Of a stretch of DNA of 25,675 nucleotides, positions 14,252 to 23,613 are shown one piece after another. The position numbers and the translations under genes were made by a program. Each line of letters begins with the position of its first letter. Positions within the stretch are counted from its first letter, which is position 1. This stretch comes from Acidobacteriaceae bacterium. GTDB lineage: Bacteria > Acidobacteriota > Terriglobia > Terriglobales > Acidobacteriaceae. Location of the stretch: positions 1-25,675 of the forward strand of contig JASHUR010000159.1 of NCBI GenBank assembly GCA_030039895.1, read 5' to 3'. Below the pieces are notes generated by a model that saw nothing but the letters and a program-made list of their open reading frames with translations, was not told the origin of the DNA and ran no database searches.

Positions 14252-16657
14252 CTATTGCTGCTCTGTGCTCAACGATGGCGGCGCGTCGCCAGGTGAAGCG
14301 CCCCACGACTGGTCCGGATCGGCCCCGAGCAAAAACTGCAGAGTCCCGCCGGCCGTGATGTCGTGGAATCTGATCCAGTTCTTTGCATACTCGCGCCCAT
14401 CCAGCTTCACGTTTTGGATATACGGGGTATCGCCGGGAGCATCCGATGTCTTGATCGTGAAGGCCTTGCCGGAATACGGCGTGTGAAGGTGGATCACAAT
14501 CCTGGAAAAGACCGGACTGACCAGTTCGTAGGCTAGACTCGCCGGATCCACTGAATAGATGCCCATCATGCTCATGACCGCCCAGGATGACATCTCGCCG
14601 CAATCATCATTGCCGGGAATACCATCAGGAGTGTCCGTGTAGTTTTCGTCCAGCACCCTACGAACGACCCGCTGGCTCTCCCACGGATTGCCGGAGAAGT
14701 TGAACTCAAAGGGTGCTTCCAGATCGGTCTCGTTGTATGGGTTGTAATACTGTCCATACCATCCGGGCTTCTTGTAATCAAAGAACTCGGTTAGGCGCCG
14801 GTTGAAACGTGCCTCACCCACTGCATTCACCAGCCACGCCATATCGGCCGGCGCCAGCCACTGATAGTGCCAACCGGAACCCTCAATAAAACCATGCTCG
14901 CTCTGCAATGGATCAAAATCTGCTGCCCACTTCCCGTCGGAGTTGCGCGGACGGAAGAAATGATCCTGGGTATCAAAGAGGTTGCGATAGTATAGCGCTC
15001 GCTGATAGAGCAGCTTGGCATCCGCCGTCTTCCCCAGCTTCACCGCCAGCCTGTACAGTGAGGCATAGGCGATGGCGTCTTCCTGTAGCTGCGACACCGA
15101 TCCGTAGCTCACCTTGTCATTCGGAACATAGTGCAGTGTGTTGATCCATTGGATCCCTGCCTCGCCCGCATACGGTTTTCCAGATGGCGGAGCCTGAGTC
15201 GCGTCGCGGAACATGCCCTCATACGCAGCATTCATGTCGAATCCGTGCAGACCATCCAGCCATGCCGTACTTACCACCGTGGTAAGAGGGCTGCCGGCCA
15301 TGACATTGGTATATAGATTGATTTGCGGCCATCGTCCAATCCAGCCTCCCTGCTGGTACATCAGGACAATCGACTGCGCCATATCTTCCATCCGCCTCGG
15401 CTCGATTAAAGCGAGGAGCGGCATTTCGCTGCGATAGATGTCCCATCCGGAATAGTTGCAGTAGACGGTATGACCGCGAGCAACGTGATGTATTTTCCCG
15501 TCAAACCCCAGATATCTCCCATCGGCGTCGTTGAAGATGCTGGGCATCATCAAGCTGTGATACAGAGCAGTGTAAAAGACACGCTCGCTGGCAGCGGAAC
15601 CGCCCGACACGTCGATCACGCTCAGGGCCTTGTTCCAGGCGGCTACAGCTCGATCGCGAATCTCGGAGAAGCTTTTGCCTGCCGCCTCAGCTTTCAGATT
15701 GTTCTCGGCGCCAGCCTGGTCTACGTAGGAGATTCCGATCTGCGCAGTTATGGTCTGTTGCTGCGACGCGGCAGGCCAGGAAACATACGCTCCGATCCAT
15801 TGATCGTGGTTGTCCTGAGTTGCCGAGCGTGTATCCGCTGCAAGTTCGACCGGACTATCGGGCGAGGAGCCGCTCCAGGTGCCATAGCTTGAGAATGGAC
15901 GATCGAAGTTAATGACAAAGTAAACCTTGTAGGTCTGCTTGTCTCCGCAGAAGGCGCGATTCACCACGTAGCCTTCGACTGTATGGTCGCCCACCAGGCG
16001 CACATACGACGCAGTGGTGTAGTTCAGCGTATGGCTGATGGGAAGAAGAACGTTCGCAGCTTTCCCTGCAGGAAACGTGAACCGAACCATGCCAGTCCGG
16101 TCCGTTGCGGTAAGCTCTGCGTTAATGCCCCACCGCTGCAAGCGGACCTGATAGTAGCCAGGAGCAGCGGATTCCTGGTCATGCGAGTACGGCGACTCAA
16201 ACTGGCTTTCCTCAGCCTCTACTGGCCCGGTTGTTGCCGTAAAGAAGACCTCCCCTTCATTTGAGCAGCCAACTCCGCTCATGTGCGTCATGCTGAAGCC
16301 CTTGATGCTCATCTGATCGTAGTGATAGCCATAGCCGTTATCTTCTGTATCCGGGCTTAGCTGCACCATTCCAAACGGCATAACCGCGCCAGGAATCAGA
16401 TTCTCTGGGCCACCGGGCCCTCGACCTGTTCCGATAAATGAATCAACCTTTGCGGCGTTCCCTTCTGCTGCCCAACTACGGCTTGTAAATGCCCATGAGG
16501 AGCAAAGCACAAGGCTGCATACGGCAAACAGCCATGCTGCCTTTTTGGCCGGTCTTCGGATGAGTGGAACGATACAAGGATTGTTTAAACGGTGATTGTT
16601 GAAAGAATGACAAGGCACAGACTTGAAAGAGAGGATGGTACTCAGCTTTGTGAACAT
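14252..16657 (-). CDS. Secreted GH92 family glycosidase (putative alpha-1,2-mannosidase)
   Basis: GH92 enzymes are calcium-dependent exo-alpha-mannosidases that trim mannose from glycans, usually in the periplasm or outside. The 801-aa product is the normal length. It has the family N-terminus VDSFIGTGRGPGGPENLIPG (71-90) followed by AVMPFGMVQLSPDT. Other family motifs are the MTHMSGVGC region, GWDIYRSEMPLLALI, and near the C-terminus PGNDDCGEMSSWAVMSMMG. A signal peptide with hydrophobic core ~39-57 and cleavage near residue 64 is preceded by an unusually long N-terminus, so the true start may be later. AAGGAG lies about 16 nt before the ATG. It stands alone, convergent to the S53 gene; no SusCD pair or other glycan genes are next to it. 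Confidence 0.94.
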   Translation of the reverse strand: MFTKLSTILSFKSVPCHSFNNHRLNNPCIVPLIRRPAKKAAWLFAVCSLVLCSSWAFTSRSWAAEGNAAKVDSFIGTGRGPGGPENLIPGAVMPFGMVQLSPDTEDNGYGYHYDQMSIKGFSMTHMSGVGCSNEGEVFFTATTGPVEAEESQFESPYSHDQESAAPGYYQVRLQRWGINAELTATDRTGMVRFTFPAGKAANVLLPISHTLNYTTASYVRLVGDHTVEGYVVNRAFCGDKQTYKVYFVINFDRPFSSYGTWSGSSPDSPVELAADTRSATQDNHDQWIGAYVSWPAASQQQTITAQIGISYVDQAGAENNLKAEAAGKSFSEIRDRAVAAWNKALSVIDVSGGSAASERVFYTALYHSLMMPSIFNDADGRYLGFDGKIHHVARGHTVYCNYSGWDIYRSEMPLLALIEPRRMEDMAQSIVLMYQQGGWIGRWPQINLYTNVMAGSPLTTVVSTAWLDGLHGFDMNAAYEGMFRDATQAPPSGKPYAGEAGIQWINTLHYVPNDKVSYGSVSQLQEDAIAYASLYRLAVKLGKTADAKLLYQRALYYRNLFDTQDHFFRPRNSDGKWAADFDPLQSEHGFIEGSGWHYQWLAPADMAWLVNAVGEARFNRRLTEFFDYKKPGWYGQYYNPYNETDLEAPFEFNFSGNPWESQRVVRRVLDENYTDTPDGIPGNDDCGEMSSWAVMSMMGIYSVDPASLAYELVSPVFSRIVIHLHTPYSGKAFTIKTSDAPGDTPYIQNVKLDGREYAKNWIRFHDITAGGTLQFLLGADPDQSWGASPGDAPPSLSTEQQ

Positions 16658-16868
16658 TGTAAAAATTACGATGCTCCTTTGTATGCTTCAGGTTGCGGCA
16701 CTCCCTTTCAAATGCTAGCTCTCAAACTCGACCTCCGACGTTGGCACCATATCCTTGTCTCATGCAATCCAGATATCGAGCGTCGGCACGGGAGGATGCT
16801 CATTACCTGATTCGTTATCGACTGCGGCGAACGGCCGCTGCGCGTCAGAGTCGATACCGTGCGACGTC

Positions 16869-16884
16869 CGGCAGAAGGCTGCCG
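16869..16884 (-). terminator. Hairpin after the LolA-like gene, in the gap before GH92
   Basis: CGGCAG (16869-16874), loop AAGG and CTGCCG (16879-16884) form a perfect 6-bp stem with a tetraloop, 36 nt past the stop of the LolA-like gene. No U-run follows, so termination is uncertain. The rest of the 262-nt gap (16658-16919) shows no gene or convincing promoter. Confidence 0.3.
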
Positions 16885-16919
16885 AAAGACGCTCCTGTTC
16901 TCTCTGGAGTAGGACCTCT

Positions 16920-17786
16920 TCACTGCACGGCTGATAGTGCAACCTCGCTGGTCCGTTCGGTGGTGGACGGATCAGACGGTCCAACATTGGCGCGTACGAA
17001 CCGATAGCGAGTGTAATCAATACTGAGAATTGCTTTGCCGCCAAGACGAATTCGGCTTTCGCTTCTGTCCAGTTCGGGAAGCCAGAATTCGCCGGTCTTC
17101 TCGTACACATGATGAATTGTTGTGTCGCGGATCCAGAATGATGGGCTTTTTGCAGGCTGCGCCTCGATTTTGGCTACGGCATAATCCCGCGCATCGACCC
17201 AGATAGTTCCACGATAAAGCAGAGGGCCGCGCACCTTTGGCTCGACCTGGAGAACGTACATTCTTCGGCCGTCTTTGACCTCACTGCGAATGAGTTTGAA
17301 GTTATAGTTTGCAGGTGTCAGGTCATGGCTTGCATGATCGGCGGCCGCTTTCACCTCAGTCTTCAACAGCTTGATAAGCACATGATTCACAAGCAAATGT
17401 GAACCGGACTCTGAAACTATCTGAAATTTTTGTCGAAATGGTCCGTTGCAGGTTGTGTCCACAACCAGGTCGGCGTCCGCGCCATGCGGAAAGCCCCTGT
17501 ATTCGATGTGATAGTGCCGTGTGGATACATAGGTGCCGATCTCTTCGGCTCGTTGTTGGTTGTGCAGCACCAATTGCTGGACAATCGTCTCGACGGGCAG
17601 CGGGGCCTTGCTTGTCTCATTTCCTCCCGCTGCCAGAACCGGCGTCCGACCGGCGATGAGCACCAGTCCGATCACGCACCATAGCAGGCGACCGCAACGC
17701 AAAAAGGGAGCGGCATCGGTCTGCCATCGGAGGTTCGGAAAGGTATCGGCCCGTCTCGATTCAATCACCCGCCCCAACAAGTGCAT
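16920..17786 (-). CDS. Exported LolA-like protein of unknown function
   Basis: A 288-aa protein with a signal anchor or signal peptide (hydrophobic core about residues 33-46, LLWCVIGLVLIAG, then AGRTPVLAAG as a possible cleavage site). The mature part reads as a beta-rich domain like the outer-membrane lipoprotein-sorting (LolA/LppX-type) fold. Features include repeated long strands, YVLQVEPKVRGPLLYRGTIWVD, DARDYAVAKIEAQP, and a final KAILSIDYTRYRFV strand. The ATG at 17786 has GAGG 6 nt upstream and starts 26 nt inside the end of the giant activase gene, so translation is probably coupled. A longer reading from 18038 lies inside the activase gene in another frame and is rejected. No catalytic motif is visible. 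Its role in the envelope and its link to the activase system are unknown. Confidence 0.75.
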   Translation of the reverse strand: MHLLGRVIESRRADTFPNLRWQTDAAPFLRCGRLLWCVIGLVLIAGRTPVLAAGGNETSKAPLPVETIVQQLVLHNQQRAEEIGTYVSTRHYHIEYRGFPHGADADLVVDTTCNGPFRQKFQIVSESGSHLLVNHVLIKLLKTEVKAAADHASHDLTPANYNFKLIRSEVKDGRRMYVLQVEPKVRGPLLYRGTIWVDARDYAVAKIEAQPAKSPSFWIRDTTIHHVYEKTGEFWLPELDRSESRIRLGGKAILSIDYTRYRFVRANVGPSDPSTTERTSEVALSAVQ

Positions 17787-20700
17787 ATTGATCCTCTTCC
17801 TGGTCGCGTTTCTGGTCGCGGAGTGAGCGCTCGAATGCAGCGAGTTGGTCTTCGATGAGTTTCTCTTTACTGTGACGCTCAATGATGTCTTCGCGATAGC
17901 GGCGGAGGAAGTAGTCGATTGTTTCGACGCGGATGCGGATGGATCCCGTAGGTTTATTTTCGTCAAGGTCTTTAAACGAGAAATAAGGAGTCCCGGAGCG
18001 CTCAATGATGCCTTCGATGACGCCGTAGATCGGCGCATCGTGACCGCATTTGAAGCTCGATACTTCTAGGGCAACAAGGTTTGGGTGACGCGCGGTGAAC
18101 TTGGCAGCCCAGACCTTGTGGTTGGTGCTGGTGGAGTAGCGGTTCTTCCAGACGTCGCTGATGTCCAGCGGATGTGTGATGATGCCAGCGCGCACCTCCT
18201 CGCCAAAGAGCCGCTCCAGCAGGTCTTCGTCTACCGGAAGGGTGCTCTGGGAGAAGACGGGGTAGCCGAGTTTCTGGAATTCCTCCATGATTTCATGGTT
18301 GAGCCCGGGGTCGTGATGGTAGACGCGGCCCAGCATGACAATGCCGATGCGGTCTTCGCGTTCAAGCTGATCGAGCACCTGGCGCGCCTGGCGGCGAATG
18401 TCGCTTTCGCATTCCGTGAGCGCGCGGAAGCCAATCTCGATCGCGCGGTCGTTCTCCTCGCGTGAGAGGCCCAGAATCGGCGCCCAAGCCTTGTACATCT
18501 GCTCGGCGCAGATCTTCATGTCCTGAAGATTGAGGATGGGATCGAGATAGACAATTCCGTTTTCGGTAAAGAGATCACTCTCCTTGGTAAACGCTGCTTT
18601 CACGGCATTGGGCGTAGCCGTAACCGTTGGGCAGGCGTTCGAGCCGGTCAGGTTTACCAGGTGAGTGTGCAACACGTCGTACATCGGAAACCAGATGGCA
18701 TTGAGCGGCTTCTTACTGTGTTTGACTGCGAGCAGGTTGTAGACGTGCGCGATGCCAATCTTGGACGGATAGCAGGGATCGACGGCTCCGCGGCTGGCTC
18801 CTGCCCGATAAAGTTCAGGCGTTGTGTAGTCGGAATAGACAATGTTTTCGCCCGGTATGCCGAGGCTGGCGAAATACGCATTGAAGAAGGGCGCGTACGT
18901 ATAAGTGTTCAGCAGACGTGGGATGCCGACGCGAAATTCCTTGCGCCGGTCCATCAGCGTAGCGCGCTCCTTGGCCGCCTTCGAGACGAAAAGGCCCTTT
19001 GTGCTGGGAACGGCGTCGGCAACGAGGGGAACTTCGCGCGTGCGGAAGACTTCACGGGCAGCGAAATCGACGAAGTTGGGGTTGGCGGCCTTGATCTTAT
19101 CGATGTCCGCCTTAATGCCCTTCATGTCGTTGAGATCCTCGACCGCGCCTTTTTCGCAGGTGGCAATGATCAGCCGTTGTTCCCCGACACGAAGGGGAAC
19201 TTTCGTCTTGCGCGGCTGGAACTCGCCAGTCGGCTTTGGAGCTTCAACTACGGTCTTCGCGCCGGGAGCGGCTTGAATCTGTATGAGGGGCTCGGCCTTC
19301 GCGCGCAGAGATGTCGTTGAGGACGAACCGCATCCGCAGCCGCCACTCGAATGCTCGTGACCATGGCCTGTGCTGCAGGAAGACCCTTGGGTAGGCAGAT
19401 TGGCCTCAATTTGCTCAAGGCTGGGCAGGTTTGCGGCCGCCGCCGCGGTTGCAACTTCCTCGGGTGTGGCAGCACGATCCGTCGCTGGCGGAGCGGACAC
19501 AGCTGCAGGAGTCTCGACTGCGGGCTTTCCGCTGACGTCAACGTCGATAAAGGTGCGCAGGCAATTGTTCTTGCAGAAGTAGCAGCGCGTATCCTCATTG
19601 CGGGTGGTGCGGTAGCTGATCCGCCGCACGGCATCGAGCCCGATGAAGGTCGTCAGCCGGCCCTTGCGCCATAGGCGAAGAGCTTCCTGCGCTGCGCCGA
19701 TTGCGCCCGACTCGCCGCAGTGCTCGTGCACGATGATCTCCGGTGACTTGCCATTCGCGCGGAAGCTTGACCGGATGAAATCGACCTCGGCCTTCACGAC
19801 GGCAAGGTTATTCTGTGTGCCGCCTTGGAGGACGAAGCGCGAACCGAGAGCAGCGAGGTTCGGAATGCTGGCGACGTAGAGGAATACATTCTTCGGCAGC
19901 ACATCGGCAAGACCAGCAAGAATCTCTTCCGAGCGCCATCCCTGGCGCTGGAAGTTCACGATGTCCGATTGCATGAAGACGGCGCAGCCGTAGCCGAAAG
20001 CAGGCATGGACTGTGCCGAGAAAGCCACGTCGGCGAAATCCTCAATCTTCATGCCAAAGCCCTCGGCAGTCGACTGAAGGAAGTAGCCGTTGCCCGCCGA
20101 ACACTGCGTATTCAGCTTGAAGTCTTTAACGCGACCGTCCTTGAGAACGATCAGCTTGATGTCCTGGCCGCCGACGTCGACAATGACGTGCGGGTCCTCA
20201 TAGAACTTGAGCGCCGATTCGGTGTGAGCAACGGTTTCGACGAGCGCCACGTCGGCGTTGAGCACGTCGCGGAGAATGTCCTTGGCATAACCAGTCGTGC
20301 CCACTCCAAGAACCTCAAGCGATGCGCCCTTGCTCTCGACCTGCTCGCGCAGCTTGTCGAACATCTCAATGGTGTCCTGGATGGGGTTGCCGTTCGATAG
20401 CTGGTAGGCCTTGCACAAAACTTCGCCGCTCTTGTCGAGCAGAACAGCCTTGGTTGATGTGGAACCGCCATCCACGCCAACAAAACCCGAGATCACCTCA
20501 TCGGTGGCAAAATCTGCAGGAACAAACTTCTTGCGCCGGAATTCTGTCCGGAATTGATCAAGCTCGCCGCTGCTGGCAACCAAACCTTTGCCGCCTGACG
20601 CCGCCTTCTCCTCGGCGCGGCCGTGTTCGATGTACCACTGCAGCTTTTCTGTCCCCCGATACCGGCCGACTTCCCGTTCCTCGTCTTTGCCAAATTCAAC

Positions 20701-21528
20701 CGAGCCAAGCGCGGCAAAATACTGTGCGTTTTCGGGAACTTTAATTAGATCCTCAGGTGTCGCGCCATCCGGGATTGCGACTTTTCGCTCCTTCCACATG
20801 CGCGGGATGTTGGCTTGCCATGCCTCGCGCATGCCACGGATGAACGAGTTTGGCCCGCCAAGCAGCAGCACATGAGGACGCAGGGTGTTGCCTCGGGTCA
20901 GCACGCTCAGGTTTTGCAGCACAATGGCCTCGAACAGGGAGGCCATGAGTTCGTGCGACGGCGTTCCGGTCTTCTGCAGGCTGTTGATGTCAGTCTCGGC
21001 GAACACACCACACTTGCCGGCGACCTTGTGCAGCTTGATGCCGTGGTAAGCCTGATTAGAGAGCTCCGACGCGGGGATTTTAAGCTTCGCGTTGATCTTG
21101 TCGATAACGGCCCCGGTACCACCGGCGCACTTGTCGTTCATGGAAGGGATCTTCTTCTTGCGGCCGGTTTCCTCGTCGTCCTTAAAGACGATGATCTTCG
21201 CGTCCTGCCCGCCAAGCTCGATGACGGAGTAAACCTCCGGGTGCAGCTTTTCGACGGCGAGCGCGACCGCATGGACCTCCTGAACGAACTTCGCCCCGAT
21301 CATCTCGGCCAGCGTGCCACCTCCTGATCCGGTGACGAAAATGCGTGTTTTCTCCGACGCGATGCCGGCGTCCGATTCCATGCGTTGCAGAAATTCCAAC
21401 ACCTTTTCCGGCTGCCGCGTCTCGTGGCGCTGGTAGTCCTGCCACAGGATCGTATCCGAGGCTGCGTCCACCACTACTGCCTTCACTGTCGTCGAGCCGA
21501 CATCAAGACCAACAATGAGTTGCTCCAT
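17761..21528 (-). CDS. Giant acyl-CoA dehydratase activase-type protein (two BadF/BadG/HgdC ATPase domains plus DUF2229-like region)
   Basis: A 1255-aa cytoplasmic protein. Two ASKHA ATPase domains are present. The first, at ~1-310, has GLDVGSTTVKAVVVD, VIELGGQDAKII and NDKCAGGTG; the second, at ~345-625, has GVDGGSTSTKAVLLD, VIVDVGGQDIKLIV and NTQCSAGNG. The Cys in each final motif matches the ligand of the bridging [4Fe-4S] cluster in HgdC-type activators. A CYFCKNNC motif follows (~648-655). Next comes an Ala/Pro-rich linker with a His/Cys-rich patch (~716-735) and then a DUF2229-like region from ~865 (RVGIPRLLNTYTYAPF), ending with FKCGHDAPIYG. Such activators drive ATP-coupled electron transfer to dehydratase or double-cubane-cluster partners. 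The ATG at 21528 has AAGGAG upstream; 21570 is less likely. Downstream it overlaps the LolA-like gene by 26 nt. Confidence 0.9.
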   Translation of the reverse strand: MEQLIVGLDVGSTTVKAVVVDAASDTILWQDYQRHETRQPEKVLEFLQRMESDAGIASEKTRIFVTGSGGGTLAEMIGAKFVQEVHAVALAVEKLHPEVYSVIELGGQDAKIIVFKDDEETGRKKKIPSMNDKCAGGTGAVIDKINAKLKIPASELSNQAYHGIKLHKVAGKCGVFAETDINSLQKTGTPSHELMASLFEAIVLQNLSVLTRGNTLRPHVLLLGGPNSFIRGMREAWQANIPRMWKERKVAIPDGATPEDLIKVPENAQYFAALGSVEFGKDEEREVGRYRGTEKLQWYIEHGRAEEKAASGGKGLVASSGELDQFRTEFRRKKFVPADFATDEVISGFVGVDGGSTSTKAVLLDKSGEVLCKAYQLSNGNPIQDTIEMFDKLREQVESKGASLEVLGVGTTGYAKDILRDVLNADVALVETVAHTESALKFYEDPHVIVDVGGQDIKLIVLKDGRVKDFKLNTQCSAGNGYFLQSTAEGFGMKIEDFADVAFSAQSMPAFGYGCAVFMQSDIVNFQRQGWRSEEILAGLADVLPKNVFLYVASIPNLAALGSRFVLQGGTQNNLAVVKAEVDFIRSSFRANGKSPEIIVHEHCGESGAIGAAQEALRLWRKGRLTTFIGLDAVRRISYRTTRNEDTRCYFCKNNCLRTFIDVDVSGKPAVETPAAVSAPPATDRAATPEEVATAAAAANLPSLEQIEANLPTQGSSCSTGHGHEHSSGGCGCGSSSTTSLRAKAEPLIQIQAAPGAKTVVEAPKPTGEFQPRKTKVPLRVGEQRLIIATCEKGAVEDLNDMKGIKADIDKIKAANPNFVDFAAREVFRTREVPLVADAVPSTKGLFVSKAAKERATLMDRRKEFRVGIPRLLNTYTYAPFFNAYFASLGIPGENIVYSDYTTPELYRAGASRGAVDPCYPSKIGIAHVYNLLAVKHSKKPLNAIWFPMYDVLHTHLVNLTGSNACPTVTATPNAVKAAFTKESDLFTENGIVYLDPILNLQDMKICAEQMYKAWAPILGLSREENDRAIEIGFRALTECESDIRRQARQVLDQLEREDRIGIVMLGRVYHHDPGLNHEIMEEFQKLGYPVFSQSTLPVDEDLLERLFGEEVRAGIITHPLDISDVWKNRYSTSTNHKVWAAKFTARHPNLVALEVSSFKCGHDAPIYGVIEGIIERSGTPYFSFKDLDENKPTGSIRIRVETIDYFLRRYREDIIERHSKEKLIEDQLAAFERSLRDQKRDQEEDQYALVGAGD

Positions 21529-21557
21529 CCGAGAGTTCTCCTTGTCTTCCCGTCTTG

Positions 21558-21583
21558 CCGGACTATCCAATGCAGGAGTCCGG
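21558..21583 (-). promoter_or_regulatory. Hairpin just ahead of the activase ribosome site
   Basis: CCGGACT (21558-21564) and AGTCCGG (21577-21583) form a perfect 7-bp stem with a 12-nt loop, ending 30 nt before the activase ATG. There is no T-tract. It might protect or throttle the message between the small ORF and the activase; this is inference. Confidence 0.3.
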
Positions 21584-21638
21584 GTGTATGTCTATCTGCC
21601 TCCGGTTGAAGGCGCGGCTTACGTCATCGTCCGTTCGT

Positions 21639-21773
21639 TCAACGCCGCCCAAAATGCGATCGCTCGACTGGGACTTTCGCCACGCCCTCGAGCGCTAACC
21701 GCAAACCAAGCGCCACAATGAACATTGCCGTAGAAGCAGCGCCTTCCACCAAAAATCGCATCGCAAGCCGCAT
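21639..21773 (-). CDS. Hidden 44-aa hydrophobic small protein candidate in the activase operon
   Basis: The ATG at 21773-21771 overlaps the TGA of the COG3581-like gene (TGATG), and the frame runs 44 codons to TGA at 21641-21639. The product begins MRLAMRFLVEGAASTAMFIV, continues ALGLRLALEG, and ends with a basic, Arg-rich tail (RSHFGRR). Residues ~6-28 could be one membrane-spanning or amphipathic helix, with Glu10 and Arg25 inside. It lies wholly between two genes of the operon, so it is not a shadow of another frame. It has no separate SD but could be translated by re-initiation. It is short, and support rests on the coupled start and sensible composition. No family is recognised. Confidence 0.5.
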   Translation of the reverse strand: MRLAMRFLVEGAASTAMFIVALGLRLALEGVAKVPVERSHFGRR

Positions 21774-23560
21774 CATGCCGCAGCCGCGGTCGACTGAGCG
21801 ACACGCTCGCGATGCCTGGCCCCGCCACTCGCATCCATAAGATCGCTGACGTGCCAGGCAAACTGCGCGGCTGTTCCAGCCAGTCCGCCGCGATGAGGCA
21901 CCTTGTACAGAGCTTTCTTCAGCTCCGGGTGATGCTCAACATAGTCGCGGAGATCATCGATGGACCTGCCCCGCTTTTCGAGAACGGTCTCGAATTCAGC
22001 CCGAGCTTTGGCCCTGGCTTCGGCAAGCGCCATCTGCACTCGGCTGTGAGCGTTCACCTCGCCCTCGCCGGATGTCTCGATGGGCAGAAAGATCATGTCC
22101 TTGTATTTGCTGACCACTCTCGATTGCACCGCGTCAGACTGAGTTGAAGGCATGCAGCCGAAGGGCTTGAGCGCCAGCACCATGTGGCAGAGGTGATTCA
22201 CGGTGTAGAAGACATTCTTTCCAACTTCCATATGTCCTTCGCCGCCACGTGCCAGCTGGTGATAGAAGGGATGAGCCAGCCGCGCGAGCTCCTTCTGGGG
22301 AACCAGGTGATGCACCGTGCCCCCCATGTGCTTGATGGTCCGGTGGTAGAAATAGGTCCACATGCCTATACCGGCATTCAAGCCGCCAGTCTTCTTCAGA
22401 AGCGTGAGTTCGTTGACTGTCCGCTTCTTCAGCTCGTACCACTTCGGATCGCGGTACGGCGCCTGGGCATCAAACCTCGCCTTCGCGCCCTCCTTCGCCA
22501 CATACATCATGTATGCAATCCAGGTAGCGATGGGTTCAACAAGTACCTGCGCGCCCTCTTTTTCGAGGAAGGCGAACATGTTGAAGTTGCCATCGCCTTC
22601 GGTAGTCTGCGCCCAGAATTCTCCCGTAATCTTGATGACGGGTTTCACGCGCAGACGATCCACTTCAATGGAGTTGATGCTGTCGCGGCAGGCATGCAGC
22701 GCGTCGACATACTCCTTGCCGTAGAGGTTATGGGCGACTTTGCCCAAAGTACAGCTGATGCCCGCGACCTTTTCGTGCTTCTCGAGATAAGGCAAGGCCC
22801 ATTTAGGCGCTGCCTCCTTGATATGCCAGCGCTTGCGACCGCGAAGCGTATCGGTGAGGGTCTTGACCGACTCCTGAATAACGCGGTCCGTTTCGCCCTT
22901 GTTCACCTCGAATGGTCGGACCTGGTACACCAACTCGTTGATGACATCGCCGAGGTTCAGGGCGTTGAGCATACCCATGCCGAAGTCCACCGAGAATTTG
23001 AGCCCTGGCTCGCCGCTGGCGGCCTTGATGCCGTCTGTCTGCTGGAACAGAAGCACGCGGAAGCCGTCAAACCCCGCATTCTGTAACGCGTAGCGGTACT
23101 CAGCCTCGTACATTCCGAAGCGGCAGGGACCGCAGGAACCGGCAGTGAAGAAGACATAGTTGTCAATGATCTCCTTCTTTGTCATCCCCTGGTGCTCTAG
23201 GCTCTGGAGATAACGCACGAGGTTCCCGACGGTGAAGTAGGTGGGATTGCACTGACCGTTGTTGCCGTACTCTTTGCCTGCCTGAAAGTCGGCCACAACC
23301 GGGGTGGGAATGTTCTCGCAGTGATACCCGCTGCCGTGAAAGACTGCCTTGATCATCTCCTCGTGTTTCCAGGTCAATCCACCGAAGAGAATGGTCACAC
23401 GGTCGCGCTCCTCAGCTGTGAAAGAGCGCTCTACGGGCCTGTTGAACTCCTTCATCCGTGCTAAGCCTGCTTCGGCACGAAGGCGCGCTCGTTCCGCGTC
23501 GATACGAGCCTGAATTTCCATCTCGAAGTCTGTCTGGGTGACCTCAACCGTTGTCGGCAT
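21773..23560 (-). CDS. BcrB/HgdB-like iron-sulfur protein, COG3581-type activase partner
   Basis: A 595-aa cytoplasmic protein related, as far as can be read, to the 2-hydroxyglutaryl-CoA dehydratase D-component/benzoyl-CoA reductase family, of the type found next to long activases. The cysteine pattern fits Fe-S binding: C104 in NNGQCNPTYF, C143 and C146 in AGSCGPCRFGM, C270 in GISCTLG, C291, C458 and C469 in KPFGCMPSTQSD. Residues ~1-55 form a charged helical N-terminus. Partners of these activases carry [4Fe-4S] or double-cubane clusters and reduce difficult substrates at very low potential. No CoA-binding or known substrate motif is readable, so substrate and reaction are unknown. It follows the radical SAM gene by 53 nt and leads into the 44-aa ORF. 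Confidence 0.82.
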   Translation of the reverse strand: MPTTVEVTQTDFEMEIQARIDAERARLRAEAGLARMKEFNRPVERSFTAEERDRVTILFGGLTWKHEEMIKAVFHGSGYHCENIPTPVVADFQAGKEYGNNGQCNPTYFTVGNLVRYLQSLEHQGMTKKEIIDNYVFFTAGSCGPCRFGMYEAEYRYALQNAGFDGFRVLLFQQTDGIKAASGEPGLKFSVDFGMGMLNALNLGDVINELVYQVRPFEVNKGETDRVIQESVKTLTDTLRGRKRWHIKEAAPKWALPYLEKHEKVAGISCTLGKVAHNLYGKEYVDALHACRDSINSIEVDRLRVKPVIKITGEFWAQTTEGDGNFNMFAFLEKEGAQVLVEPIATWIAYMMYVAKEGAKARFDAQAPYRDPKWYELKKRTVNELTLLKKTGGLNAGIGMWTYFYHRTIKHMGGTVHHLVPQKELARLAHPFYHQLARGGEGHMEVGKNVFYTVNHLCHMVLALKPFGCMPSTQSDAVQSRVVSKYKDMIFLPIETSGEGEVNAHSRVQMALAEARAKARAEFETVLEKRGRSIDDLRDYVEHHPELKKALYKVPHRGGLAGTAAQFAWHVSDLMDASGGARHRERVAQSTAAAA

Positions 23561-23613
23561 AAATTTCTCCCTCAGGTAGGATTAGGTTTACCGAGCCGGC
23601 GGAACTGCAGGGA

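Noticed and set aside
17787..18038. Longer start for the LolA-like protein
   Set aside because: The added 84 residues are Ser/Arg-rich and read antiphase through the activase end; the ATG at 17786 has a proper SD and precedes the signal peptide.
18661..19320. Plus-strand frame of 219 codons
   Set aside because: It is antisense to the activase gene; composition is not protein-like and no family is matched.
22184..23086. Plus-strand frame of 300 codons
   Set aside because: It is antisense to the COG3581-like gene with its conserved cysteine motifs.
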